DNA from: Streptomyces sp. Ag109_O5-1
GTDB taxonomy: Bacteria; Actinomycetota; Actinomycetes; Streptomycetales; Streptomycetaceae
Length of the DNA stretch: 64,000 bases
Reading direction: 5' to 3'
Assembly (NCBI RefSeq): GCF_003814875.1
Contig: NZ_RKQF01000001.1
Location: 10,664,001 to 10,728,000 of the forward strand
Every line of letters begins with the position of its first letter. Positions within the stretch are counted from its first letter, which is position 1. Under the pieces are notes generated by a model. It ran no database searches and was not told where the DNA came from. It saw only the letters and a program-made list of their open reading frames with translations. The position numbers and the translations under genes were made by a program. Of the stretch, positions 25,216 to 33,549 are shown piece by piece.

Positions 25216-26367
25216 TCACTGGTCCGTCTTCCCGGTTTCGTCCTCGGGCATGGCAGCCGGCCCGGCACTGTCCTTCGGAGGCCGCAGTCCCTTGAAGACG
25301 CGGGTCAACTGCTGCAGCGCCGAGGCGGTTTGGGGCAGGGATGCGCTGGGGGCGGGGGAGTCGCGGAGGGCAGCGAGCGCCTCATGGGCACGCTCGGCGG
25401 ACTCCCGGTACAGATCCCGCGACCTGGTCATCGCCTCCAGCGCCTCGGAGTACTGCGCGACGAGCCTGCGCTGGCGGTCGAGCTGCTCCTCCATCGTCAT
25501 CAGGGTCCAGTTGTCGCGCAGATCGGCCAGCGCCTCCTCGGCACCCTGCGGGGCCGGCTTGGGGAGGGCGGCGAACCGGCTCACGGCGGCGATCAGTTCG
25601 GTGGGCTCCGAGCCGTCCAGGAAGACGCTGCGCACCGCGAACTCCTGCGCGTCGTACCCGGACGGTGCCGGGTCCGGGGGCAGCAGGACGGCGCCACCGC
25701 GCGGCACCTCGACACCGAGGTCACGCACCGCCCAGTTCACGGCACGGAACTGCTGGGGCGTGGCCCGGTGTTCCACGACGCGGTGGGCGAGACCGGGCGG
25801 CAGCCGCCGGACCAGCGGCAGCCGGCCGAGCGTGTCGGGCGTCATCGCCTCGTGCACGACGAGGTTGACGCACCAGGCGTCCTTCGCGGCGTCGCGCAGG
25901 TCCCGGCGCATGTCCTTGTCGTCGGCGGGCAGCGGGTTGACCGTGCGCAGCCGCAGGCCCGCGACGGCCGGGTGGTAGTCCCAGGCGGCCTCGCCGCCGT
26001 CACCGGCCTCGTCCCCGTCGGGCCAGAACATCGTCGCCGGAGAGGGCCAGGCGTCGTCCCAGGGCCGCTCGGCCTCGGCGACCAGCTGCCACTCCCGCCC
26101 GGCCGCCTGCCGGCCGAGCGACGACACGAGCGTCAGCCGGGCGCGGACCGTGACCGCGCCGTCGTCGACGCGCCAGCGGGCCTCGAAGACCCGCCGGTCG
26201 GGATCCTCGGGCACGGGGGGTTCTGCGAAGTCGTCGAGGGCGCCGGTCTCCTTGCGGCTGCGCAGGATCCGGCGGATCACCTCCTCGGAGTCCGGGCCCG
26301 TGTGGCGCCCGCGGGCGGGCCAGACGGTCGGCGGAAGGACGGCACGGTCGGTGGCGGAGTTCGACAT
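25216..26367 (-). CDS. uncharacterised 383-residue protein
   Basis: Not recognised. It has no membrane segment. The N-terminal 170 residues look like a beta-rich domain with many Trp (EARWRVDDGAVTVRARLTLV, then MFWPDGDE). The centre includes HPAVAGLRLRTVNPLPADDK and a VNLVVHEAMTPDTLG stretch. A helical, possibly coiled-coil region follows near 285-340 (MTMEEQLDRQRRLVAQYSEA), ending in a Pro/Ser/Asp-rich tail. Codon bias fits a real gene. The ATG at 26367 begins MSNSATDRAV. It may be transcribed with the DUF1232 and ComB-like genes. Confidence 0.65.
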   Translation of the reverse strand: MSNSATDRAVLPPTVWPARGRHTGPDSEEVIRRILRSRKETGALDDFAEPPVPEDPDRRVFEARWRVDDGAVTVRARLTLVSSLGRQAAGREWQLVAEAERPWDDAWPSPATMFWPDGDEAGDGGEAAWDYHPAVAGLRLRTVNPLPADDKDMRRDLRDAAKDAWCVNLVVHEAMTPDTLGRLPLVRRLPPGLAHRVVEHRATPQQFRAVNWAVRDLGVEVPRGGAVLLPPDPAPSGYDAQEFAVRSVFLDGSEPTELIAAVSRFAALPKPAPQGAEEALADLRDNWTLMTMEEQLDRQRRLVAQYSEALEAMTRSRDLYRESAERAHEALAALRDSPAPSASLPQTASALQQLTRVFKGLRPPKDSAGPAAMPEDETGKTDQ

Positions 26368-26550
26368 GGGCCAATCTGCTGGTCGGAGCGGGGTGCGTCC
26401 TCCAGTATCACCGCTCGGGAGCATGTCTCACAGAGCGGGGGCGCCCGCGCACGGGGAGCACGCCCCACACCCGGGGTGTGAACGGAGCGCGCGATACGAC
26501 GCCGGTTCACCCGTGCCCATGATCCGCGGCACCCCGCACAATGGTGCGGC

Positions 26551-26594
26551 GAACGGGGCCCGCCCGCCCATCCGCTCAGGGGCGGGCCCCGTTC
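26551..26594. repeat. perfect 15-bp stem hairpin in a 426-base gap
   Basis: Arms GAACGGGGCCCGCCC and GGGCGGGCCCCGTTC, 15 of 15 paired, with a 14-base loop. It lies in the gap between the fprA terminator and the start of the unknown gene (26368-26793). On the minus strand a short frame, MTGEAFGTKGPVTCAKAAEA and eight more residues, ends in the hairpin; I cannot tell whether it is translated. Apart from this hairpin and the fprA terminator I saw nothing else in the gap. Confidence 0.6.
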
Positions 26595-26755
26595 ACCAGG
26601 GCTTCGGCTGCCTTCGCGCAGGTCACCGGCCCCTTCGTGCCGAAGGCCTCGCCTGTCATGAGCTCGCGGTGCACCGGCCGCCGACCTCCGTGGTGCGGTT
26701 CGCCTCCCCGGGCGGTCGCGAGCGAGCCGCGGCCGCCCGCCCGGGAACGCGGAAA

Positions 26756-26779
26756 GGGCCGGCGCAGATCCGCCGGCCC
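26756..26779 (-). terminator. fprA terminator hairpin
   Basis: GGGCCGGCG-CAGATC-CGCCGGCCC, a perfect 9-bp stem with a 6-base loop, 15 bases past the fprA stop; on the minus strand it is followed by TTTCC. Confidence 0.65.
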
Positions 26780-26793
26780 CCTCTGTCAGTGCG

Positions 26794-28158
26794 TCACGCG
26801 CCGCTCTCCCGGAGCATGTCCTCGCGCTCGACGAGCTTCACACGCTCGCGGCCCTGAGGCTCGCCCAGCGCCTTCTCGGCGGCGTCCAGCTTGTACCAGC
26901 CCTCCCAGGTGGTGAAGCGGACGTTGCGCTCGGCGAGGAAGGCGTCGACGGCCTCCGGCGCGGGCGTCTCGGGGGTGTGCAGCCGGCCGTTGGTGTAGTC
27001 GTCCAGCAGGTTGGACACCGTCTCGTTGGCGTCGCCCTTGGTGTGGCCGATCAGACCGACCGGGCCACGGCGGATCCAGCCGGTGACGTACGTCGACCGG
27101 AGGTGGTTGCCGCTCTCCTCGATGACCCGGCCGCCCTCGTCCGGGACCGTGCCCGACTCGATGTCCCAGGGCAGCTTGGGCAGCTTGTCGGAGAGGTAGC
27201 CGACCGCGCGGTAGACCGCGGTGACGTCCCAGTCCTTGAACTCGCCGGTGCCCTTGACGTTGCCGGTGCCGTCGAGGGCGGTGCGCTCGGTGCGCAGGCC
27301 GGTGACCTGGCCGTCCTCGCCGAGAATCTCCGTCGGGGACTCGAAGAAGTGCAGGAACAGCTTGTGCGGGCGGTCGCCGGCGTCGCGGATTGCCCAGTTC
27401 TCCAGGGTCTTGGCGACCATGTCGGCCTGCTTGTTGCCGCGCCGGGTCTCGATCGAGCCCTTGTCGTAGTCGATGTCCTCGGGGTCGACGATGACCTCGA
27501 TGTTGGGGGAGTGGTCGAGCTCCCGCAGCTCCATCGGGGAGAACTTCGCCTGGGCGGGGCCACGGCGGCCGAAGACGTGCACCTCGAGGGCCTTGTTGGC
27601 CTTGAGGCCGTCGTAGACGTTCGGCGGGATCTCCGTGGGGAGCAGCTCGTCGGCGGTCTTGGCGAGGATGCGGGCCACGTCCAGGGCCACGTTGCCGACG
27701 CCGAGGACGGCGACCTTCTCGGCCTCCAGCGGCCAGGTGCGCGGCACGTCCGGGTGACCGTCGTACCAGGAGACGAAGTCGGCGGCGCCGTAGGAGCCGT
27801 CCAGCTCGATGCCGGGTATCCGCAGCTCGCGGTCGGCGGTCGCGCCGGTGGAGAAGATCACCGCGTCGTAGAAGGAGCGCAGGTCGTCGAGGCTGATGTC
27901 GGACGGGTAGTCCACGTTGCCGAACAGCCGGATCTGCGGCTTGTCGAGCACCTGGTGCAGGGCCGTGATGATGCCCTTGATGCGGGGGTGGTCGGGGGCG
28001 ACGCCGTAGCGGATCAGGCCGAACGGGGCGGGCATCCGCTCGAAGAGGTCGATGGACACGCCGGGCTCGGCGGCCACCTCGGACTTGAGCAGGGCGTCGG
28101 CGGCGTAGATCCCGGCCGGGCCGGCTCCGACGATGGCTACCCGCAGGGGGCGCGGCAT
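26794..28158 (-). CDS. fprA: FprA-type ferredoxin/adrenodoxin-NADP+ reductase
   Basis: A 454-residue flavoprotein, close to M. tuberculosis FprA (456). The FAD motif GAGPAG is at 11-16, the FAD-site phrase FGLIRYGVAPDH near 46-57, the NADP-binding GVGNVALDVARI near 160-171, and the C-terminal TGWIRRGPVGLIGHTKGDA with the FAD-contacting GWxxRG. It passes electrons between NADPH and ferredoxins, for P450s or Fe-S assembly. The ATG at 28158 has GAAGGGAA upstream; an ATG at 28203 would add 15 residues. An iron-box-like site at 28224-28242 suggests repression by iron. A clear terminator follows. Confidence 0.93.
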   Translation of the reverse strand: MPRPLRVAIVGAGPAGIYAADALLKSEVAAEPGVSIDLFERMPAPFGLIRYGVAPDHPRIKGIITALHQVLDKPQIRLFGNVDYPSDISLDDLRSFYDAVIFSTGATADRELRIPGIELDGSYGAADFVSWYDGHPDVPRTWPLEAEKVAVLGVGNVALDVARILAKTADELLPTEIPPNVYDGLKANKALEVHVFGRRGPAQAKFSPMELRELDHSPNIEVIVDPEDIDYDKGSIETRRGNKQADMVAKTLENWAIRDAGDRPHKLFLHFFESPTEILGEDGQVTGLRTERTALDGTGNVKGTGEFKDWDVTAVYRAVGYLSDKLPKLPWDIESGTVPDEGGRVIEESGNHLRSTYVTGWIRRGPVGLIGHTKGDANETVSNLLDDYTNGRLHTPETPAPEAVDAFLAERNVRFTTWEGWYKLDAAEKALGEPQGRERVKLVEREDMLRESGA

Positions 28159-28180
28159 GATCAGGTTCCCTTCGAGCGGA

Positions 28181-28209
28181 GACAATCGATCGAGTGAAGA
28201 CAATCGATC
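28181..28209. repeat. 11-bp direct repeat in the fprA leader
   Basis: GACAATCGATC at 28181-28191 and again at 28199-28209, start-to-start distance 18 bases, between the iron-box-like site and the fprA start. Could be a regulator site or a leader element. Confidence 0.4.
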
Positions 28210-28223
28210 TCGAACGGGAAGCC

Positions 28224-28242
28224 TAAACTAAGGCAGTCCTAA
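28224..28242. promoter_or_regulatory. iron-box-like site before fprA
   Basis: Read on the minus strand, 14 of 19 positions fit the DtxR-family consensus TWAGGTWAGSCTWACCTWA by hand alignment. It is 66 bases before the fprA start and shares the TAAGGCA core with the site before efeUO. Confidence 0.45.
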
Positions 28243-28270
28243 GTTGGTACGCGGGTCCGGTCTATGACCC

Positions 28271-28310
28271 CATAAGCTGATCTTATGCCCTCTGTCGGGC
28301 CCGGCTTATG
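28271..28310. promoter_or_regulatory. CATAAG/CTTATG operator-like repeats before the DFR-like reductase
   Basis: CATAAG-CTGAT-CTTATG at 28271-28287 is a perfect dyad, and a third half site CTTATGCCCC starts at 28305. They lie 115-150 bases before the reductase start in the divergent region with fprA. The regulator is not in view. Confidence 0.4.
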
Positions 28311-28423
28311 CCCCGAAGACGTTACCGGTGCCCTCCCGGTGCTTGGCGCCCACCCCGGGCATGCACCAGCCTGTCCTCTGCGGTGCACCGAGGCGCGGTG
28401 GCCGGAGGGCGAGGGGTGAGAGC

Positions 28424-29482
28424 GTGGACGCACGCGGGGAGACGGCCGTCGCGGTGACCGGCGGCAGCGGATTCGTCGGCAGCCATCTGGTCCGGCGACT
28501 TCTGGAGCGGGGGTACGCGGTCCGCGCGACCGTCCGCAGAGCCGCCGACGCGACGAAGGTCCGGCCCCTGTGGGAGCTCCAGGAGGCCTTCCCCGGTCGA
28601 CTCGCCCTGTTCGAGGCCGACCTGCTCAAGGAGGGCTCCTTCGACGAGGCCTTCCGCGGCTGTGCGACCGTCTTCCACGTGGCCTCGCCGTTCCTGATGC
28701 CCGAGCGGATCAAGGACGGCCAACGGGACCTGGTGGACCCGGCGTTGCTCGGCACCCGCAATGTGCTCGGCAGCGTGGAGCGCACCCCCGAGGTCGAGAC
28801 CCTGGTCTTCACCTCCACCGTGGGCGCGATCTTCGGCGACTACGCGGACGTCCGCGAGATGGCCGGTCAGCTGCTCACGGAGAAGTACTTCAACACCAGC
28901 AGCACGGTGGCGAACAACCCGTACCACTACGCCAAGACGGTCGCCGAACGCACCGCCTGGGACGCCGAGGCCGCCCAGGACCGCTGGCGCCTGGTTTCCG
29001 TCAACCCCGGCCTGATACTGGGCCCTTCCCTCACCCCGGCCTCCGAGTCCGGCAGCCTGTTCCTGCTGGACGAGCTGTTCAAGGGCTACTTCTGCTACGG
29101 AGCCCCGGACTTCAGCTTCACCACCGCCGACGTCCGCGACGTGGCCGACGCGCACATCGCGGCGGCGGAGAACCCGGCGGCCAAGGGCCGGTACATCGTG
29201 GCCAACGAGACGATGACGTCCTTCCACGAGATGTCACGCATCATCCGCACCCGCCATCCCCGCGACCTGCGCCTGCCCCGCACCGCGCTTCCGCACTGGC
29301 CGGTACGGATCCTGGGCCCGCACTTCGGCCTGACCCAGGACTACACAGAGAAGCACCTCGGCATCCGCTTCCGCGTCGACAACAGCCGCAGCGTCGACGA
29401 ACTGGGCCTCGTCTACCGGCCGATCGAGGAGACCCTCCTGGACCACCACGAGAGCTGGCGCACGCGGCGGCGGAGAGTCTGA
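28424..29482 (+). CDS. NAD(P)-dependent reductase/epimerase, dihydroflavonol-4-reductase-like
   Basis: A 352-residue extended SDR. The dinucleotide motif TGGSGFVG is at 12-19, followed by VRATVRR, typical of NADPH-using members. TSTVGAIFG carries the active-site Ser/Thr and NPYHYAKTVAE the Tyr-Lys pair. The VFHVASPF phrase is shared with plant and bacterial dihydroflavonol reductases and aldehyde reductases. Physiological substrate unknown. The GTG at 28424 has GAGGGG 7 bases upstream; longer frames upstream lack protein character. Divergent from fprA, with CATAAG dyads between. Short CGTAC repeats fill the gap to the convergent NlpC gene. Confidence 0.8.
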   Translation: MDARGETAVAVTGGSGFVGSHLVRRLLERGYAVRATVRRAADATKVRPLWELQEAFPGRLALFEADLLKEGSFDEAFRGCATVFHVASPFLMPERIKDGQRDLVDPALLGTRNVLGSVERTPEVETLVFTSTVGAIFGDYADVREMAGQLLTEKYFNTSSTVANNPYHYAKTVAERTAWDAEAAQDRWRLVSVNPGLILGPSLTPASESGSLFLLDELFKGYFCYGAPDFSFTTADVRDVADAHIAAAENPAAKGRYIVANETMTSFHEMSRIIRTRHPRDLRLPRTALPHWPVRILGPHFGLTQDYTEKHLGIRFRVDNSRSVDELGLVYRPIEETLLDHHESWRTRRRRV

Positions 29483-29518
29483 CCTCGACGTACGGCGGTC
29501 GTACGACGGTCGTACGGG

Positions 29519-31774
29519 CTACGCGGGGCGGACCACCCGGTGGATGGCCGACTCCCCGGCGTTGTAGATCGACTCCTCGCGGATGGTCGCCCCCGGGCTC
29601 GGCGCGTGGATCATCATGCCGCCACCCGCGTAGATCCCGACGTGGCTGTCGTTGTCGAAGAAGAAGATCAGGTCGCCCGGCTCGATGGCGGCGAGCGTCA
29701 GCGGGGTGCCGGCGAACGTCTGGTCCGGCGCGGTACGCGGCAGCGTGACGCCCGCGGCGCGCCAGGCGGCCTGGGTCAAGCTGGAGCAGTCGTACGACTC
29801 CGGACCGGTCGCTCCCCAGACACACGGCCGCCCGATCTGTGCCCGTGCGAACGCCAGCGCCTTCATGGCCTTCCCCGGCTCGGGCACGGCGCCCGGCTGG
29901 GGGAGGGTGCCGGTGTCGGCGAAGGTGCCCGGGGCGAAGGTGCCGGTGGCGTAGAGGGGGTCGGCCACGGGGGGAAGCGGAGCAGCGGCGACCGGGGGCG
30001 CGGCGAGGGGCGTCGCAGCCGGGGCGGCCGGGGGTGCGACGGGCATCGCTGCAGGGGCAGGGGCCATGGTGCCGACGGCCATGGCCATGCCCGCTGGCAT
30101 GCCCGCAGGGGCAGGCGCAGGGGCCATGGTCGCGGCGGCCATCGCCATGGGGTCAGCGGGCGCCGTCATAGGGGCGGCGTAGGCGGTGCCGGCGGGCTGC
30201 GCGATGCCCGGATAGGCGTTCGGGGCGGGCTGCGCGGCGTAGGTGTCGGCCGGCGGCATGGGGGCCATCTGGGGCATGGGAGCGGCGGCGGTAGCGGGTG
30301 CTCCCATGGCGTACGTGCCGGTGGCGTAGGCGGGTCCGGCGGCGGCCGGGGGGGCTGCGGCGTAGGCCGTGGGGGCCGCGGCCGCGCCCGGGGTCATGAC
30401 CCGGAACGTGCCGGTGTCCATCGGGTTCTGGGCGGGGAGGACGGCGGTGGCGGCGAGAGCCTCGGCCTGGGCGGCACCGGCGTTCGCGTCCGGTATCGGG
30501 GCGTAGGCGGTGGACGCACCCGGGGTCATGACCCGGAACGTGCCGGTGTCGGCCGGGTTCGGGGCCGGAGCGGCGCCCATGTCCATGGGGGGCACGGCCG
30601 GGAAGCTGCCTGTGCTGCCCGGGGTCATCAAGCGGAAGCCGCCGGTGTCGGCCGGGGACGGGGCGGGGGCTGCGCTGCCCGGGGTCATGACCCGGAACGT
30701 GCCGGTGTCCATCGGGTTCGGGGCCGGAGCGGCGCCCATGTCCATGGGGGGCACGGCCGGGAAGCTGCCTGTGCTGCCCGGGGTCATCACGCGGAAGCCG
30801 CCGGTGTCGGCCGGGGACGGGGCGGGGGCTGCGCTGCCCGGGGTCATGACCCGGAACGTGCCGGTGTCCATCGGGTTCGGGGCCGGAGCGGCGCCCATGT
30901 CCATGGGGGGCACGGCCGGGAAGCTGCCCGTGCTGCCCGGGCTCATCACGCGGGCGCCCGTGTCCGCCGCGGTCACGGTCGGGAACGCGCCCGTGCCGGT
31001 GAGGGCGTCGGTCCGGAAGGAGCCGCTGTCGGTGCGCTGGGCGGGGATGCCGACGAGGGGCGCCTGCCACTGCTGCGCCGGGGCCTGCATCTGGGGCTCG
31101 GGGGTGGGCCAAGGGGTCTGCGCGACCGGGGCGGGCTGCGGCATCGGAGACGGCTGTGCGGCGGGGGTCGGTTCGAGCGCTGCGACCGCGCGCTGCCCGG
31201 TCCGCTGGGACAGCAGCTCACGCGCCTTGGCGACCTTGAGCTGGCTCTTGGTCTTGGAGGTGCCGGGTGCGTGCCGCTGCGGCACGGTGGAGGAAGGGGC
31301 CTTGGACGCGGGCGCGCTCGACGAGCCCGGCGGCAACGCCGCGCTGGGCCCCGCGGTCAGCTCCAGCTTCGGGCGCTCCGCCGGCAGCTCGCGGACGACC
31401 TCGATGTCGCTCTGCGCGGACGTTCCCGCGGGCAGCGCCAGACGGGCCGGGCCGGAGTCCTCCAACTGGCTGAGCAGGTCGGCGGCCATGGCGCTGACGG
31501 GCCGTCGCGGGCCCGAACGGTCGGGCATCCGGTCGGTCGGCAGCGCGGCGGGGACACTCGGTCCCAGCTTCGTGCGCGCCCCCTCGAACCACTCCCTGGC
31601 GATGTTGTCGAGGCCCGGGTCGTCACGACGCTGCCGCTTGAACAAGGGGACACCGCGCGAGCGCGAACCCCCGCTCATCGCACGTGTGGCGTTGTAGTTC
31701 CCGGTGGCGTTCTCGGCCTGGTCGTAGAGGTTGTTGATCCGCTGTCGAACCTCGTCACGGCTCTCGGACGCCAT
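29519..31774 (-). CDS. NlpC/P60 cell-wall hydrolase with long repeat region, no signal peptide
   Basis: 751 residues. N-terminus: a helical segment (VRQRINNLYDQAENATGNYN at 9-28) usually found after the signal peptide in Streptomyces NlpC/P60 proteins, but here it starts the protein and no signal peptide is seen. Residues about 200-620 are Pro/Ala/Met-rich and probably disordered, with 53-residue tandem repeats (PGSTGSFPAVPPMDMG cores). The C-terminal 120 residues are the NlpC/P60 endopeptidase: catalytic Cys in YDCSSLTQAAW, His in DSHVGIYAGG, then MIHAP. It would cut peptidoglycan stem peptides. A ydaO-type c-di-AMP riboswitch precedes it, as for other Streptomyces wall hydrolases. GGAAGGAG precedes the ATG. 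Confidence 0.88.
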   Translation of the reverse strand: MASESRDEVRQRINNLYDQAENATGNYNATRAMSGGSRSRGVPLFKRQRRDDPGLDNIAREWFEGARTKLGPSVPAALPTDRMPDRSGPRRPVSAMAADLLSQLEDSGPARLALPAGTSAQSDIEVVRELPAERPKLELTAGPSAALPPGSSSAPASKAPSSTVPQRHAPGTSKTKSQLKVAKARELLSQRTGQRAVAALEPTPAAQPSPMPQPAPVAQTPWPTPEPQMQAPAQQWQAPLVGIPAQRTDSGSFRTDALTGTGAFPTVTAADTGARVMSPGSTGSFPAVPPMDMGAAPAPNPMDTGTFRVMTPGSAAPAPSPADTGGFRVMTPGSTGSFPAVPPMDMGAAPAPNPMDTGTFRVMTPGSAAPAPSPADTGGFRLMTPGSTGSFPAVPPMDMGAAPAPNPADTGTFRVMTPGASTAYAPIPDANAGAAQAEALAATAVLPAQNPMDTGTFRVMTPGAAAAPTAYAAAPPAAAGPAYATGTYAMGAPATAAAPMPQMAPMPPADTYAAQPAPNAYPGIAQPAGTAYAAPMTAPADPMAMAAATMAPAPAPAGMPAGMAMAVGTMAPAPAAMPVAPPAAPAATPLAAPPVAAAPLPPVADPLYATGTFAPGTFADTGTLPQPGAVPEPGKAMKALAFARAQIGRPCVWGATGPESYDCSSLTQAAWRAAGVTLPRTAPDQTFAGTPLTLAAIEPGDLIFFFDNDSHVGIYAGGGMMIHAPSPGATIREESIYNAGESAIHRVVRPA
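30515..30949 (-). repeat. 159-bp tandem repeats inside the NlpC/P60 gene
   Basis: Two full 159-bp units (30949-30791 and 30790-30632) and a third of about 117 bp (30631-30515), each coding for a 53-residue unit with PGSTGSFPAVPPMDMG followed by DTGTFRVMTPG. The DNA copies are nearly identical, so the expansion is recent or kept uniform by recombination, and the length probably varies between strains. Confidence 0.9.
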
Positions 31775-31798
31775 GGGGGTCGTGCTCCTTCCGTACTC

Positions 31799-31992
31799 CG
31801 CCTACCGGGTTAGCTGTCGGGTTCGGGCGTCGAATCCGGAAGGTATGCCCTACGGCCCTTGCCCTGGTGGGCAGTCGGCCGATTCACCCCAGTGGTCGGT
31901 TGGGTCCCCGGCTCCGGATCACCTTGGGAGGCCCGGACTCGGCGGAGGCCGCGCGGCCCGACGGGATTCGCCGGGGGGAGCCGAGCGGCTTA
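31799..31992 (-). promoter_or_regulatory. ydaO/yuaA-type c-di-AMP riboswitch
   Basis: Fills most of the 347-base gap upstream of the NlpC gene. Read on the minus strand it shows conserved blocks of the ydaO class: GGCGAATCCC near the 5' end, GGGACCCAACC, GGGGTGAATC, and the 3' block GAACCCGACAGCTAACCCGG followed by TAGGCGGAG, 19 bases before the ribosome site region. The class binds c-di-AMP and turns expression off, and is known upstream of Streptomyces resuscitation factors and NlpC hydrolases. Ends are approximate. The rest of the gap (31993-32121) is A/T-richer and should hold the promoter. Confidence 0.85.
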
Positions 31993-32121
31993 AACGTCAA
32001 CTTAGCCAACTTGTGTCACTCGTGTGAAGGTTGAAGTGCGTAATGTCCGATACGTATTTGTGATGTTCGTCGTACTGTTCGGAACTCGACCGTGAGGGAC
32101 GGCATTTCGCGCGTTGATCGA

Positions 32122-33351
32122 TCACAGTCGTACGACCACCAGGGCGGTGTCGTCGGTGGCCCCCTCCGGGGGCAGCAGCTCCCGCAGGACGGCGTCGGCG
32201 AGTGTCTCCGGATCCAACTCGCGGTGCAGGGTGAGGGATCGGGCGAGGCGGTGCAGTCCCGTGTCGATGTCCTCGCGGCGCCGTTCGATCAGTCCGTCGG
32301 TATAGAGGACCAGTGTGGCGCCGTCGTCGAACGCGGTGACGGCCTGCGGGCGCGGCAGCGGATCGGGGCGGGCGTCGAGCGGGGGATCGGTGGCCCGGTC
32401 GAGGAACTCCACGCGGCCGTCGGCGTGCAGCAGTAGGGGTGGCGGATGCCCGGCGCTGCTGTAGGTGACCGTGTGCCGGTCGAAGTCGACGAACGTCGTC
32501 ACCGCCGTGGCCGACTCGGCGCCGTCCACCACGTGCGCGTACCGTCCCAGCACGTTGAGCGCCTGGGCGGGCCCTTCGGCGACCCGGGAGGCCGCGCTGA
32601 GTGCGCTGCGCAACTGTCCCATGACACAGGCGGCTTCGAGTCCGTGCCCGACGACGTCGCCCACCGAGACGCCGATGCGGTCGCCGCCGACCAGGTCGAC
32701 CAGGTCGTACCAGTCGCCGCACACGTTCAGCGCTCCCACGGCGGGTCGGTAGCGTACGGCCGCCAGGTGGTGGGCCGGCTGCCGGGGTGCGGGCAGCATC
32801 GCCTCCTGCAGGGCGACCGCCACCTCGCGTTCCCGGGCGTGTGCCTGCCGAAGCCGCTCGTTGACCGCCTGCAGCTCGCCCGCGCGCCGGTACAGCTCGG
32901 CCTCCAGGACCCGTGTCTGCCCGTCGTCGGCGGCCTGGCGCGCCCGGATCAGCTCGGTGACGTCCTCGACCCGGTGCACCAGCAGGACGACCTTCCCGTC
33001 CGCGCCGAGCACCGGCACGTTGACCGGGCTCCAGTAGCGCTCCTCCCAGTGTCCGGGCCGGTCGGGGATCTGTACGTCGTACCGCTGGAGGGCCATGGTG
33101 TCCCGCTCGCCCGTGGCCAGGGCCCGCAGCAGCGACGTCTCCAGGTTGCGCATGCCGGTCGCGTCGTCGTGGTTCGGATTGTCGGGAAACACATCGAACA
33201 GGTACCGGCCGATCAGGTCCTCGCGCTTGCGCCCGGACATGCGCAGGAACTCCTCGTTGGCGTCCGCGTACACCAGGTCGGGGGTCAACAGCGCCACCAT
33301 CCCGGGCAGGGTCCGGAACACCGTCGCGTAGTCGATCTCCGTGCCGGTCAT
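32122..33351 (-). CDS. PAS domain SpoIIE-type PP2C phosphatase
   Basis: 409 residues. An N-terminal PAS domain (FRTLPGMVALLTPDLVYADA, later YWSPVNVPVLGADGKV) is followed by a helical linker (about 135-190) and a PP2C/SpoIIE domain with GDWYDLV, GDVVGHG, SAGHPPPLLL and YTDGLIERR. It likely dephosphorylates an anti-sigma antagonist in response to a small ligand or redox cue bound by the PAS domain. The ATG at 33351 has GGAGGTGG 8 bases upstream, and the longer open frame before it is not protein-like. No ATPase domain. It is alone on its strand, divergent from the DUF1996 gene. Confidence 0.87.
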   Translation of the reverse strand: MTGTEIDYATVFRTLPGMVALLTPDLVYADANEEFLRMSGRKREDLIGRYLFDVFPDNPNHDDATGMRNLETSLLRALATGERDTMALQRYDVQIPDRPGHWEERYWSPVNVPVLGADGKVVLLVHRVEDVTELIRARQAADDGQTRVLEAELYRRAGELQAVNERLRQAHAREREVAVALQEAMLPAPRQPAHHLAAVRYRPAVGALNVCGDWYDLVDLVGGDRIGVSVGDVVGHGLEAACVMGQLRSALSAASRVAEGPAQALNVLGRYAHVVDGAESATAVTTFVDFDRHTVTYSSAGHPPPLLLHADGRVEFLDRATDPPLDARPDPLPRPQAVTAFDDGATLVLYTDGLIERRREDIDTGLHRLARSLTLHRELDPETLADAVLRELLPPEGATDDTALVVVRL

Positions 33352-33549
33352 GACAGGGCCACCTCCCCGCCTTTTTCGCACCAGTTTCTCATGGAAAGTC
33401 TTCATCGCGCGGTGTGAATGGCCCCGGCCGGCGAGTGCGCACCGTGTTCGCCCGATTACCTGGCGGAGTGGCAATCTGTGAGGTCGCCGTGAATTCCCGG
33501 GGTTGTTGAACACGGCGGTGCCACGGCCCGTATCAGGCAGGGGATTTCC

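Noticed and set aside
29540..31813. Plus-strand frame antisense to the NlpC gene with GARGHDPERAGV-like repeats
   Set aside because: The repeat is only the mirror of the coding repeat on the minus strand.
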